This document shows positions 1-13,115 of a DNA stretch of 64,000 nucleotides, piece by piece (positions within the stretch are counted from its first letter, which is position 1; every line of letters begins with the position of its first letter). The stretch is taken from NCBI GenBank assembly GCA_018902385.1, contig JABSSW010000028.1, positions 434,001 through 498,000 on the forward strand, written 5' to 3'. The notes under the pieces are model-generated. The model was not told where the DNA came from. It searched no databases and saw nothing but the letters and a program-made list of their open reading frames with translations. A program made the translations under genes and the position numbers. This stretch comes from Physcia stellaris. Its lineage: Eukaryota > Ascomycota > Lecanoromycetes > Caliciales > Physciaceae.

Positions 1-674
1 GGCAGCGAGGCACGGGCACGATGAGGGATGATGTATGCGAGGACGCTGCAATTGGCTCGTATAAGGCGGGAAGGGAAAGGTGATGGTGCAGGTATCCAGG
101 ATGGGTGGGCGGTTAGAGGAAGTTGAATTCCTCTACTTGGTATTTCATTGGTGTGATGAACAACACTAACCCGAATCGTGGCGTCGACTCTAAACTGCAC
201 CAGCGATTTGTCTGCACCTGTTCGCCTTCAAGCAAAGCAGCTTGAAGCAAAGCTAAACCTAGCTCTTCTCGAGTCCTCAACCTCTCTCGAGCTCCAGTTG
301 CCCGCAAGAGAAGGCCGCTAAGGATCTCTGGTCCACCAAGCTCTGATACGTACCGCCCTGCCATCACTCCCGCTGGCCGCTGCAAGGTGATGGTCGAGAA
401 GCTAGAGACCGAGCGGACTAAAGCCATCCTGCTCTTCGAAACACTCCTCATAGGCATGCTACTCCAACATCCTGAGCTTCTACATAAGCATCCCACGCGC
501 CCACCACCCGGAGGGTTTTTCCTTTTGCCCTTTTCCGTCATCCCTTCAACGTTCTTGTTTCGCATATTCCATTTGTTGAAGCTATACACATACACCCGCG
601 GCAACGCATTCTATTTACCATCATTTCGTGTTAATTGATTTCCGTAGCTTTGCTTTTCGTTTCTGTAGAAAACC
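1..674. other. Upstream region of the SAM-PH gene
   Basis: No convincing gene is seen. Open frames on both strands overlap each other and look like chance. The segment presumably holds the promoter and 5' leader of the gene whose start codon is at 675. Confidence 0.4.
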
Positions 675-2992
675 ATGGTAAGTTAAGTCGGCTATATCTT
701 ATGTCTTTCTCCTAATATATCGTAGGCTTATGTGCCATCGGTCTCTCATCATGGCCGTGTCGAGATGTTTCAAAAAGGACATGTCAAAACCATGTTCAGT
801 GCCAGGACAAACTCAGGGCCACAGTCAGAATCAAGTGACTTCGAGGATACCGAATTCGAGGAAGACTTTAGCGATGTTGAGGAATATTCAGGCCGTCGAA
901 GCGAGGAATCTGTGAGTTGCTATACCGCCACTCGCCAAAGCTGGGTAGTACTGATCTTCTGTAAAAGTTTGGCAAACAAAGCGAAACGTCCTTGTCCACC
1001 TTCGACGAACTCCAGACTCCCAAGTCGAATGATTTTGGAGAATTCAACTTCCAACTGCCTGAGAAGGTCGTACCGTCAAAGCCGGTCGAAGGACCAGTCG
1101 GGCCACATCTTTTTCGCATGTCACAGGATACGGCGCAGGACGTCGATTTCTACCTTTCCATGTCTCCACCTTCCTCGCCTCAAGGGTACAGAGCCGATCC
1201 CAAGTCGTCGGCCGAGCTTTCTTATCACCCTGAGCCTCGTACCGTGTCCCTGAACAGTGCGCCGTTGCGGGCGTGGACGCCGAGGCAAGTCACACAATGG
1301 ATGGTTGATTTTGGCTTTGAGCAGTCGTTGGTCGAGAAATTTCGCATGCACGATATCTCTGGGGCCATACTAGAAGACTTACAGTTTGGAGACCTCAAAG
1401 AGCTAGGGGTACACTCATTTGGGCAACGTCACAGCCTGTGGAATGAGATTCGTAGGCTTAGGGGCAGTGACTCGGCCCCTTCGCCGGCGCCCGTGGTTGA
1501 GCAGCCTGCAAGAACCACTCGACAACCGTCTCCACGTACAGAACACTCCCCAGACTGCTCCAGTCCTACGACTCCCGAAGAAGACTTGGCTAGATCCCCT
1601 AACATAGCGCAGAGGCGTGCAAGGAGGGCCAGAAGGCCGGATGATGTCATCTCTCCTGCCGAGTCTGCTTCGATTGTAGCAATTGAGCAACTACTTCCGA
1701 AACCGCATCACTGCTCAAAGGGCGAGAACTGTTCCAAGTGGCAGAAGCAGCAGAGAAAGCTCGCAAAGATTGCCAAGGAATTCCCCTTGGAATTACAGCA
1801 GATAGGTGAAGCCAATGCTTCCCCTGTCTCCTCTGCTTTCCGACCAACTTCCGAGGTAGTGCCCTCGGTTGTTGCTTCATCGGACTTGCTTGGGCCAGGA
1901 ACCTTGCCTGCTCTTCGTCTCGATGAAGATGTCCTCAAAGTTGTGCAGTCTCGGGATCCTCAAGAGAACGTCCGCCAGTTCTTGAACTTCCAGCACGTAG
2001 GTCCACCATCGCCAGAAGAACCCACAACGCCGCCTTATGAGATGTTTCCTCCGCTTTCACCTCCAAGAGACACACAGGCACCCCATGGACATTTGCGAAG
2101 GTTGCCCAAACTTACCATTCCGGAGGCCCAGAACCCGACAGCTGATACATTTTCTCCTGAGAGAACTATCGTCCGACCAACTCGCACGCCAATCACAGCG
2201 ATGGAGATCAATGATCAGGGTAATCCTTATGATATTTTCAGGCTCGCAAGTCCAGCGTCCGCAATGGATGTTCCCATCACAGCTATTCCGCTTGGGCCCA
2301 TTGCACGCGAGGACTCTCACTCCGTTCCTCCAGACATGCGTTTCGGGGGTGCTCCAATATCGCGCTCTTCTTCTCGCCTTGGGCATCGTCAACCAATCCC
2401 TTTGATCAGCCGCCCGCAAACCTGCGCACCCCTGTCGCGCTCAGCATCGCGGGCCTCGCACCGCCGTCAGCCAAGCTTTGCCATGGCACCCCTTGAAGAA
2501 CGAGTCCTCACCCCTATACACGGTGAAGACGAGTTGACACCCACTGTTCCAGAGGTCAACCACGCCGGCTGGATGAAGAAGCGCAAGACAAAGATGCTGC
2601 GTCACGAATGGCACGAAAACCATTTCCGCCTCAATGGTACCCAGCTAGCCATGCACCGGAACTCTAAATCTTCCGATATACTCGAAGCTCTCGATGTCGA
2701 TGAGTATGCCGTCGCTTGCTCTTCTCTCGCCTCCAACAAGCTCGGCGCCGCTTTCAAGTCCCTCAAGATCAGCGGCAAGAAGAAGGAAGGTGATCCTGCC
2801 GCCTTTGCCTTCCAGCTTGTACCGGCGGCCGAGAAGAAGGGCATCCTCAACGCTGCGACCGGAAGAACGCATCACTTCGCGGTCAAGACCCGCGAAGAGC
2901 GCATTGACTGGATGCGCGAGCTCATGCTTGCCAAAGCCCTGCGGCAGAAGGCTGATGGGTGCGAGATCAATGTCAATGGTAACGCCATGTAA
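675..2992 (+). CDS. SAM and PH domain protein (Boi/Pob1-like scaffold)
   Basis: Exons are 675..677, 726..911 and 968..2992, giving about 737 residues. The first coding exon is only the ATG, followed directly by a GTAAGT donor, a CTAAT branch point and a TAG acceptor. The acidic N-terminus leads into a SAM domain (about residues 165-230, including WTPRQVTQWMVDFGF). A long Ser/Pro-rich linker follows, then a PH domain near residues 594-720 (starting at HAGWMKKRKTKM and ending in a conserved Trp helix). A small Cys/His motif, HHCSKGENCSKW, lies between them. SAM plus PH is known from yeast Boi1/2 and fission yeast Pob1, which act in polarised exocytosis at the membrane; the SH3 domain of those proteins is not seen here. 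The domain calls are secure, while the cellular role is inferred. Confidence 0.85.
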
Positions 2993-5420
2993 GGGCATCC
3001 TCCTGAGAAATCTCCATTCCGTATATATACACATTTGGTTTTAGGTCGGCATCATTGCATAGCGTGTGCTTGGGAGGTAACCGTCGTTTTATGGGAGGCA
3101 TAGCGCTGGACCTAAAGGTCGTCATCATTATTGTTATTATGGTTCCTGCTGGGTTTTTTCCGCAGTCCGTCCCGTTCTTGTTCACATGTTTTGCTTTCCA
3201 GGCACTGGATACGTTGCTTACGATACCCTGAGATTTTTTCTTTTCGTTTATATAGTTATATTAGGTAGCTGATATCAATCGACATGATATGAATCAAAGC
3301 AGTCCTGAGCCATGAACGGATACTTCGATGGATTACTACCTAGATATTTCCTTCATTTGACACGAATGCATAGCATCTACACACAAGTCACCAGGCCTTT
3401 CGCTCAAGCTTCACACTCTCCGTACTCATCAATGTTTGAAAAGTACGGACAAGATATCTTGACTACGGCTACCTCACACCTATAATCCAGTAAAGCGAAA
3501 CCGAGAATGTCCATCTCCCATCTCCAACCCAACCCAACCCTCATCCTCCCCAACATCCCCCAACCCTAAATCCTTCCACCACTCACCGCCAAGCACCCCC
3601 AAGTCAACCCCCGAAATAAACCGTAAGCGCCCAACCTGCATCACAGGATTGTGACGGCTCCTGCATGATGAGGGATCCCAGCGCTAATACGGAGCGGTAA
3701 AGGGGGTCTTTGCTTCTTGCTCGGATGGATTGATGAGAGCCTATCAGAAGCTAGTGCATTTGGGTGCTGACTTGGGAGAGCGGTGAGGTTGCGGAAGGTT
3801 TGGCCGGAGGTTTGATGCATAACCGGGGCCCGGCTCCCAAACACTCGTACTAAGTATTACGGATTGATATGAACTTTGAGGTGAAGTTTTATCCGTACGG
3901 GAGAGATAGATACGGAGTAGGTAGGTAGGTAGATAGATGGAACGGCCGGTGGATACAGATTGTCTTATCTACTGTACTGATTACATCGTGGATGAGTCCC
4001 AGTATTAGTCAGTCTTACCCATGAGTATCCACCTATCTCTCAGCAGCTCTATCTCCAGCTTTATCTCAATGACTGATAAGCCTTACATAGGGATAACAAA
4101 GAGACAGAACAGAGTTTCCAGATCACAGAGCTTTGAGTCAGGAACGCAATTAATATCAGTGGGTAGGCGGTGCTGATAGCTCTTGGGGTTTGTCTATCTG
4201 ACAGACGAATCTTCCCGAAAATCCTCATCCCCAAAAGTCTTCATGCTACAAAGCACTCATCCTCCCTTCCCTCCCCATACTCACCTCCATCCCTCCCCCT
4301 TCACCAAAAACGACCCTCCGCTCCATCTCCATCCCGCAAATCGCCCTCCAAACCCGAATTCTCACCTTTCACCTTTGCCCTCTCCTCCCACCGTGTCCCC
4401 ACTACCTCATTCCACCAGAAACCCTCCCCCAAAACCCCCTTCCGCCCTCAGTCTCCCTCTCAACCCCCTAAGCGCCCACCAAACCCCCTCCAAACCCCCA
4501 TCCAATCGATCCAACCCAACCCACTTAGCGCCAGAATCATTGCGTAATCCCCCCTCCCTTAGCCTCTCACCCTAGCCTAGTCCCAGCGGCTACGGGGGAA
4601 GGCCGCCCCTCCGTTGTTGCTTGGTACCAGGGATGTGGTTTGAGTTTTGGGTTTGAGCTAGCGTTCGGTTGCTGCTTTAAACTTTGAGTAAGGCGGGCTT
4701 TGGTGGGGCACTCGGCTGGCTGGTGGGGAGGGGTTTGGTGACGTTTCTGTAGGGCGTGGCGGTAAGGGTTGTCTGGGTTTGAGGGTGGTGGGTTTTTTTT
4801 CTCATCTTTCTTGAGTTCTTTTAGTTGGGGGCTTTTTTGTGGGGATGGGATGGGATGGGTCTTATCATGAGCGACGGGCTGGGATGGGGTTTGGGGAAGG
4901 GGAATTGTGGGGAGCGACGTGGATTGATAAGTAAGATGAAAAGGATGCCAGATGGTAGATGATAGATAGGTAGATGGTAGATGATAGATTGTCAAAAATC
5001 CAAGAAAAGGTTAGATATGTAACAGGCGCAGGCATATATGGTGGTATCTCTGGTACAGGCTTCATTGCCAGCCTAAACGCTCAAACACCAAAGCACCGTC
5101 GCCCAAAAGCAGACAGGAAAGCAAATCCAAAAAAGAGAACGACGTGTTAATATCAGAAAGCCATAATCCCAAGGCAAACAATAAGATTGCCTCCAACCCG
5201 ACGCCTTTTCTCTCCGAAATTCGGCGATAATAGTCCGTGAAATCGTGCCTCCTGTCTTGCGTTGCTGGAAAGTATCCTCCATAAACGGGTGTGGGTATAA
5301 ACAACAGATGCCTGAGCCAGTGTCGTGACGTTGGTCGTGCTAGACCAGAAGCATGCTGATGAGGCGGTGAGGTAAAAGGTAGCAGATAGCTGTAGAGGTT
5401 GCGGCACTGGGAATCCACCA
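2993..5420. other. Intergenic, low-complexity and strand-asymmetric DNA
   Basis: No gene is convincing in these 2.4 kb. Bases 3515-3610 are rich in CCCAACCC-like sequence. Bases 3905-3945 and 4925-4990 carry GGTA/GATA simple repeats. Bases about 4240-4570 are C/T-rich on the plus strand, and about 4590-4915 are G/T-rich. The Pro/Ser- or His-rich open frames here follow from that composition and are not taken as genes. Confidence 0.5.
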
Positions 5421-6197
5421 CTACTCAATTTTCCTCCGTTTGCCCTTTGGCGCAGGCTCAAGTGGTGTGACAGGAGATCGTGTGTATGTAACGGTCCTGG
5501 TTACAACCTGTCGTACGCTGACGGGTCGGTGGGACCCTGGCCGCGCCGAGCGAGGAGATCCGTAGTATCGTGTCTTTCCATCAAGTACCCAATCAGCGGG
5601 AGAGAAAGGAGATCGGACTGCGCTGGTTTTGGGAGAGTCGGTTGATGGAGAGTATGCTGGGGATTGGGGGATGCGCAGCTTTCGGAGGGCGGTAGGCGTA
5701 CGCGCGGAGTTTGGCGGTCGTACTGCGAAAGGTGACGGTGGTACTATAGGCGCAGAAGCTGTTTTATGTGGATCGTAGGTACATGACAGGCAGCTGCTCC
5801 CAGCACTCGACGGCTGAGTGGTAGGGGTCGATCTCGGGGAACTTCTGTCAGAGAAGCTGGCGCTCCTGCTGGTTCCAGGGCTGGAGATTGCAGGCGAAAG
5901 GGCCTTGAGAAAATCCGTGTATGCTGTAGGAGGGGTGATGGGTGTCTTGATGTCTTCCTCATGCTTGATTACATCAAGCAGACCAGGCATTGGGCTCTTC
6001 GGAAGCTCGGAGGGCAGAGTAGCAGATCTTGGAGTCTTGAGCGCTGGAAGCTCTGGCTTTGGTGAGCGTGGGGTTTGTATGGTCGGAAGAGAGTGCTCAG
6101 GTTCAGAACCGGTTGATGGCGAGGGAGACGGCCCAAGTTCTACCGAAGTGGGAGAAGAAGCCTCCGAGGAGATTGAGGTTGGCGAGGCTGACGACAT
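5421..6197 (-). CDS. Ser/Pro-rich hypothetical protein
   Basis: A single exon of 258 residues starts at the ATG at 6197. The protein is Ser/Pro/Thr-rich and probably disordered. It has many SP and TP sites, a short motif that looks conserved (KTPITPPTAYTDFLKALSP), a Cys pair (SCLSCTYDP), and ends in a basic KGKRRKIE that could be a nuclear signal. No known domain is recognised. Many SP/TP sites make it a plausible proline-directed kinase substrate, but that is inference. Codon use and the long open frame support a real gene. Confidence 0.6.
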   Translation of the reverse strand: MSSASPTSISSEASSPTSVELGPSPSPSTGSEPEHSLPTIQTPRSPKPELPALKTPRSATLPSELPKSPMPGLLDVIKHEEDIKTPITPPTAYTDFLKALSPAISSPGTSRSASFSDRSSPRSTPTTQPSSAGSSCLSCTYDPHKTASAPIVPPSPFAVRPPNSARTPTALRKLRIPQSPAYSPSTDSPKTSAVRSPFSPADWVLDGKTRYYGSPRSARPGSHRPVSVRQVVTRTVTYTRSPVTPLEPAPKGKRRKIE

Positions 6198-8612
6198 GAT
6201 GGCTTGACAGGAACCTCCAGTGTATTACGAGTATAATGTGAAAAGAACGACTCGGAGGCGGCCTCGATGGCGGTGCCTGCGGCTGGGCAAAGAGTGAGCC
6301 GTGGCAAGCAACAGCAAGCAGCGAAAGGATGAAAGTGAAGGGGATTGTGGGGATATATGGGATCACGGGGAAGGGGGTTAGCAGTCGCACGTACCCAGAC
6401 GCGAGTTCGTATGTAGCTTGTGTAAGTGAGACCAGCTCAGGATGAATGGAAAGGATTGTTTGTTGCTAGCTGCAAAAGTCCGGGCGGTTAAGCTGGAGTT
6501 TGAGAAATGTGATGGCAGACGCCTTTGCTGTACTCGTACAGTATTTCAGTGCTGTAACTTGTTCCAGGCGGCATGCAATGATGTATTTTTGGTGGGTTGA
6601 GGGTTACTTAGGGGCCCGGGCCTGCTAGCGCTGGACAGGGGGTTGACGACCCAAAGGCGGACTGGTGCACCAAAGCGAGAAGACTGCCACGAGGCACTAT
6701 GCCACTATCCTCCAAGGGATCCGACTTGACTGCTGATGGTTGGTCGACGACGCGCTGGCAATGGCCGTAGCTTGTCAACAAGGGCGATTGATTGGCCTTT
6801 CGAGCTCGCAGCTATCCTCGACGATCACCTCTGATTCGACCTCAACAGCCTGGATCCTGTCAGTGACACGCATCGTCAAAGGACATCCCTCACTGAGGTG
6901 GCCTACCCGTCATCTGCTCACTGGTCAGATTGTGATGGCTCTGGGTAGATAAAACCGTCTCCCGCAGCTAAAAGAATCAGACGATCAGTGATAGCAAGAC
7001 GCGAACAATAGAGCTGAACAGCTAGCCTTGGACCGTAGCTCCAAGAAGCCTAGAGCTTACCGAACACCTGGATACACTTTGAAAAAGGCAACAGTTGGAA
7101 GACGGGAGGCGGTTTATATGTGGCTAAGTAACCGCCGTACAACTCCTCACCCTTCTCGCGCGCCTTCAACCCAACCGTAAACAGTCTTGGTTTTGGAACC
7201 GCAGAAGAACACCATGAACACCATTCGGTGTGGAGGTACTACTATTATCGCTAATCTACCTAAGAGCTCGAGCGAATCCCGCCATGAGAAAGTCGGACAC
7301 TGGAGACAGCAGAGCGCGCGCTCAACAACCTTGAGCGTTAACGGTCGACAAAAGGTCGGCCCCAGCCGCCCATCATTCTGTGCCATCGAACAGTAACACG
7401 CGTGTCTATTACAGGCTACGGGAGAGTTTCTCGAACAGTAGCCTTCTGTCTCATTGGTCGTCTGAGCGTGCAGTATATTCACTGCGACGTTGATCTCTTA
7501 TTCGACGATAGTTTGCGAAACGATACTTGCATGTCAATATGCTTGTTTTGAATTTTGGGGTACAGAGGTGTTACGGGTTCTGGGGTGGGAAGAGATGCCA
7601 TCCGTTGCTCTCGCCATTCGGCCCAAGCTCATTTCTCCCAGACTCTTGACCGAGTAGCTCATGCCTTTCCGACCAGAAGCCTAGATGCTTATTTGCCGTC
7701 TTCTCGCATTATTATTGTTACGCTTCATTGAGCGCTTGGAATACTCTTTTGCCCGCTTGTGACAGTGATCTTGTTGCATACGAGACCACTGTTCAGAAGC
7801 TGTTCTCATCAAAACTTCGTGTTACCACTCAGCCGATGGGCAAAAATGGAAAAGTCCGGAATGGTTGGCTCGCACGTTTAGCGACGCCTAGTTTCAGATG
7901 GCTCTTGTGGTTTTGTTTTGCCTCAAACAGTGTTCCCTCTTAGATGCAAGCAGGCGTAGGTGTCATTGGAGAATAGATTCAAGAAACGCACAAAGCCTCT
8001 GTGGATGTCGAATCTGCGTCTAAAACGTTTTGGCGTCGTGTATGAATGGATTAAATATAGTAACACCTAAGCCTTCACTGGGACAGACTATTTCGGAGGC
8101 TTTGATTCAGGACTGTTGATAAGGTAGGGAATGGTTGGTGATGTAATACTTGAATACGTACAAGAACAACCTGCTGTCTGCTCCTGACAGGTCGACGTCC
8201 AGAAAGGATCAATTTCACTCGACGATCTTTGAAAAATACCGCACAGAGTGAACATTGATGAAGACCTTAAAGAGAGACCAATTGGTCAATGCAACTCCAA
8301 AGCATAGCACTGGACGACACACTCGTCCTCCGGCGATGGTCCCAGTGAAAGGCAGAGCTGCAAAAGATGCAGATCAATTAGATGACAAATACTATCATGG
8401 CGGATCGCAGTATAAATCTATATCGAGCTGCAATTAGATCTAGATCCTGCAGGTTGAAGTGGGATCTCCAATGATCGGCAAGTACCCTGGCTGATGACCG
8501 GTAGATCCATTTAGACTCCGATCTGGGCAATCGTTGCGATTTACGGTCCACATGGCCACTCCAAAATCTGTATGAGATGCGCCAAAGCAAAATGGCACGG
8601 GAAATAAACTTT
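6198..8612. other. Intergenic, no gene recognised
   Basis: Only short overlapping frames on both strands, none with recognisable domains or a coherent splice pattern. No RNA gene or transposon was recognised. The part near 6198-6450 probably contains the promoter of the Ser/Pro-rich gene. Confidence 0.4.
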
Positions 8613-9913
8613 TCACTCCATAAAGGCATGTGTGGATCTCCGGGAGTTAATCAAAGCCTCAGTCCGGACGTATAGATGATCAAGGAACTCCATCGTCGAG
8701 GCGTCTCTCAGTATCTTGGCAACCTGGAGGCCAGCAGAGATCAGCTGCAATACATTCCGGTCATCCTTCAGTGGCCTTGATTGATGCTTGGCAGCATGAC
8801 GCATTTCCAGGGAGTTTTCCAAGACGGTGACTAGCTGTTTGATTTGTCCGTTGTACAAGACCCGCGCAGGAATGCGCCTCTTCGTTGCCAGCCTTTTCAA
8901 AAGGTATACCCACTCTGTCCATTCCCTATCCTGCGGGATCCGTACTGGCCTCTTGTCCGGTTCAAGCGGGATAGGAAATTGGTACTTGGCGACAAAATCA
9001 TAAGCACACTGAGACAGCCGGTCATTGACCTGAGAAAGGACATTATCCTGTTCCTGGACAAATAAGTTGGTTGGGACATGAGGGAGCTCCCGCTCCTGAG
9101 CTGCGATGGTTTCCGCAGACGGCATATCCAAGAATTGATGAGGGCCATCAAATTCATCCCGGTTTGATGGTCTCCTTTGAGTATGGCTTCTCCCTTGGGA
9201 CCTTGTGGCGCCACTGGATCCCCGCGAAGATGGAGCTTCTCCTAGAAAGTCCAGCGAATCTCGCGAGGTAGTAGACTCTTGATCCCAGATATTGTGGTCA
9301 GGAGATGACCTTAGCTTTGGATCCATAGCCGAATGGGACTGAAAGGGCAAAGGGGCAGGAGGAGGGCCGGAGAATGGATAATGTCCTGAGCGGGTGGCGG
9401 CTGACCAGCGAGGCTGCGGATTGGTATCGGGATGATAGCTGATGGGCCTCTCGTCTGCTCTTGCTGATAGAGGGAGAACTTGAGATAGAGTCGTGCCTTG
9501 GGTGAAAGGAGGTGCTGTCTGGGAAACATTTTGCTGAGTGGAATGGTTTCCAAGCAAATCTGGAACAAAAGGAGGCCTAATAGCTTAGAGGTTAGACACC
9601 ATCGAAGGCTTGCTTCCATGGTCTCTGGTAACATTCACCTCTGCGAACTCATCCATTCATGCACAGCCTGAGGTTTGTCGTGACCTGTGGGGATGGACTT
9701 TGCGTTCTCGGGACGAGTGCTGCTGCTTCTTGGTAATTAGCAAACGGACTTGCTGCGCGGACGAGCGAGCAAGAACCTGCTGATGAACCCAAGATGGCCG
9801 GGCTGAGAAGGCCTGAAGGCAGAATCTCGATGGTAGCCCGGGTTGACTCGACGCTCTGACGGGTGGCTAGCCTGGTAAGACATACTACGTGGTAGACAAG
9901 CGATCGAAGCCAT
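8613..9913 (-). CDS. Uncharacterised fungal protein
   Basis: The main exon is 8613..9576. Its frame runs through the non-ATG start at 9557 to a plausible acceptor (CTATTAG) at 9577, so an upstream exon is expected. The best candidate is 9777..9913, joined through a 200-nt intron with an unusual GTTCTT donor; the phases agree and give about 366 residues. The N-terminal half is polar and probably disordered. The C-terminal half is ordered and mostly helical, with the run DREWTEWVYLLKRLATKRRI and a later AGLQVAKILRDASTMEFLDH. No domain is recognised and no function is proposed. The first exon is uncertain; the second is firm. Confidence 0.55.
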
Positions 9914-11490
9914 CAGGAAGTCGAGGAACACTCCTTAAAACATATTATTGCAGAAGGAGGTCGAGGCTGACGCCAATCTCGCCGGTGAACACCACACTTC
10001 GAGGGAACGAGGTGGCTAAAACAAATGAGCTTCGAGGAGACATGTTGTGAGACATATATTCAGTCGACCATTCTCCCGGAGGAGCCATGGTGAAGTAGAT
10101 CTTGACGCCCGATGGAAGAAAAAGGAGCGCCCCGTTATGGATAGCCTGAAGCTGGTTCAAGGATGGTGGTAAGGAAGAAGTATGGGTCTGGCTCGCCTGG
10201 TTCGGTTTGCGGTGATCTCCCGTCTGATAGTACCGCAAGTAGGGATATTGAATATCGTTACCGGGGTCCCACCATTCTCACCGCTGCAACTTAGTTTTAG
10301 CAAGAACCATTACTTCCGCATGACTGAGGATCCGTAGATTTACGATTTGCTCCATTTGGAAGTGGAAAAAGCGATCCTATGCATGTGAGTTGCTGTTTCA
10401 ACATCATCTTTGCAGACCGGGTGATAATCAGAAACGCAGACGAAAATGGAAAAGGTTAGCAAGAGAAAAGCAAAAGGATGACAAGACACTAGCGACGAAG
10501 CTCTTTCAAATGACAGGTTACCAAACGTGGTGTTAGGGGAAGCGCAATAGCAACAGCGATTGGGGATGTAGCAAGCGGTGCGGATCGACATTGGTACCTA
10601 GTCCAGGGTGTTCCAGTCCCGAACATTCGACCCTCACGTGGCTGTGGCACTTGACCATTATCTCACAGGTTTCTTGCTCGCCGCGGCCATTCTGGGGCAT
10701 TCTGGGGGGACTACTGGGAAGCAAAGATCTAGAAACGTAGTAGAAGCTTGCTTGCCGGCTGCCGTTTCGGCAGTTGGGAGTCCAGACTCATTGTGCTCGT
10801 AAGTAGATTCTCAAAGGGTCATACTGAACGCCACTAAGAGATCATGAAGCAGGTGAGGCTACATCTCGTACATTCTAGCTGCGTGTAGCGTGTAATACAA
10901 GGGGATCTTGATGAATCCCTCAAAGGGTTGCTCTGTAGCTATCAGCGATCCGACTTTCGAGAGGTCGACCTACAGAGTACTCTGGGGGGCATGCAACTGC
11001 GAGCATAGTTACCGGCTTCCTGGTTCTAGGGGTTCGTGGAACAGATCTGGTGGAGCTTCGATGCGCCCCGAAACAATGGAGGCTGCAATCCCGGCCTGTC
11101 AACCGTGCAGCGTACGAAGTGATCGGGTACAAACGCAGCCTGAAAAGAGCCAGATTGGGTTTGGTTTGTTCAGGCGGGTAATAGACGAACGAGATCGTCG
11201 CTGTCGCTTGACCTGGGATGATCCCTACTTTCTGGGACTCTTGCTGTTGTGGTCGGCAGTCGCCCACTCGGAGCCCAACGCGAAGAATGCGGATAGGATC
11301 AGCACTATTTAATCCGCAACATCGAGATAGCTTCAACGAGTGGTGTATGTTTGACCAATTCAAGTTTGAAGATACAACACCTAGCTTTGAGTAACTATAT
11401 CCACGAACTCCAAATCGCAGTGTACACAGACCAGGCATGAAACCAGTCAGCACTTGAGCTGGCTTCCGTCACTGCTCATACACCCCATCG
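9914..11490. other. Intergenic, no supported gene
   Basis: Open frames of 60-177 codons occur on both strands (for example minus 10920-11453), but they overlap each other, lack recognisable domains and have no coherent splice structure. An additional small gene near 9945-10238 on the minus strand cannot be excluded. Confidence 0.35.
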
Positions 11491-13115
11491 TCAGAAACTT
11501 GCAGAACACTCTTGTGCACCCCTCTCGAAAGCAGCGGTAAAAAACTGCTGCATCGCCATGTAATGATATAGAATGCCTCCCAAAACCGCCAGATGCCATA
11601 TGTTATGGCTGCCTCCAAAATAATCAAACCAGCCATGTAACCACCGTTCCGGTATCTATTTGACCAATCAGCATATTTGAGACAAGAATGAGTACGAAAA
11701 GCCTACCTGACTTGCATAGATGAAGGCCCCAACAAGGTAGACTACAATGGACTTAGTGATCGGAGCGTAGAAAAGATACGCCCATTCCGAGCCTCTCGAC
11801 CAGCTCAACTGAAAAACTGGGGCAAATCCAGTAGCTCCAAGAGAAACATAGAAAAGCACTCGGAACCAGTTCATATCCGCTCGATTGAAAGTAGGATGCC
11901 AGGGTAGAATGACTCCACCAACACCGAGTAGAGCTGTAGCTGTGATGTAAGTCCAGCGGCTGACAGGCTCACAGTAGAAAGCCGTGTACTCTGTTGTCAT
12001 TATCGAAGTTGCGATCAGAAGTGAGATGCCGGTATAGTCCACACAAGCAAATCTTTCCATGAGTGTCTGCTCGGCTATGCTGCTCATTGTGTGCCACATC
12101 ATGCTGCAGACTAAGCACTTGCAGGCGGCGAAGAAGAACATGGCGGCGAAGAAGATATCGGTTTTGGATGACTGGGAAAAATTAACAGAAGAAGGATAGA
12201 AATGGAAGGCAATTGAGAGAACGATGACGAGTCCAATTGCATGCGACCAGATGTTGACTGTCTCGTTTGAGACAATGAAGATGGAGCGCATACAGTCGAC
12301 CATGGACTCGGAAAACCGGTATCCTTTTGTGATATGCGGGTTCACTTTCCATGGATGAGGCAGATCTTCATATCCGATCAGTCCATGCTCTTGGGCACGC
12401 TTCACCGCTAGTTGAATGCTTTCCTTTAGGCTTTCCTTGGCTCTTCGCGCTTTCTCGAGGCTTTCGTCGACGACTTCTTTAGCTCTCTCGAAGCCCTCTT
12501 CTGCTATTCGCAGACCCTCGCCTAATATCTCGGATAATCGCCGCTCACGGACAGCTAGTGCACGGGCTTCTAGGTCGGTGAGAAAGTCCTCCATGACTCT
12601 CATAGCGGCTTGTGCCTTGGCTTCCAACGTCTCTCTCTTCGCTAGGGCGGTGTTATAGTGGTCTTCCACCGTATCAACAAGGATTCTTGCCCGTCGTCTC
12701 CCAGCTCCAATCAGCTCGCCGGACACATGGGAGCATGAGTCTCGTACTGCTCCCAGTGTTGAGTATGCCCGCGCAATGCCAGCATCCAGGTGGAGATTTC
12801 CATAATGTTCAATCCACTCAAGACGTCTTTCGAGCTCGGTAAGGAATAAGTCTACCTAGAGTTTCTATTAGCACTCTTGGAGTACTTCTGTATATGACGA
12901 GGATGCACCTTCACGAAAGTTGCCTCTGCATCAAGGTCGTAGGACAGTCTCCGTAGCGAATGGTAGGAAGAGTGGCGTCGTCTTTGATTGAGCACAGCTG
13001 TTTGTGGTGAGGTAGCAGTGCTCCGCCCAGTAGACGTTTCCTCCTCATGAGACTCCACGGACAGCGATGGCGAGGCGCACGACATGAGGAGATTGTATGT
13101 AGAAAGTCGTCGCAT
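11491..13115 (-). CDS. PAQR family membrane receptor (IZH3-like, haemolysin III fold)
   Basis: Exons are 12909..13115, 11707..12855 and 11491..11655, all in phase, giving about 506 residues. The N-terminal 260 residues are soluble and contain a long charged helical segment likely to form a coiled coil. The C-terminal half is a seven-helix PAQR domain. It has the ETVNIWSHAIG motif, MMWHTMSS, and a final SHNIWHLAV that supplies the His residues of the family's zinc site. The last exon was found by splicing (donor GTAGGC, acceptor AATAG) and restores the seventh helix. Yeast IZH proteins act in zinc and sterol homeostasis; the long N-terminus resembles IZH3. The gene is transcribed away from THOC5 across a 317-bp shared promoter. 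Confidence 0.88.

Noticed and set aside
113-604. 163-codon minus-strand frame near the left edge
   Set aside because: Overlaps the probable promoter of the SAM-PH gene, overlaps an opposite frame, and shows no domain or splice logic.
4183-4995. Pro/Ser/His-rich frames on both strands
   Set aside because: They follow from C-rich and G-rich simple sequence; no start context or domain.
10920-11453. 177-codon minus-strand frame upstream of the PAQR gene's 3' end
   Set aside because: No recognisable family, and a long frame lies opposite; composition does not distinguish it from chance.
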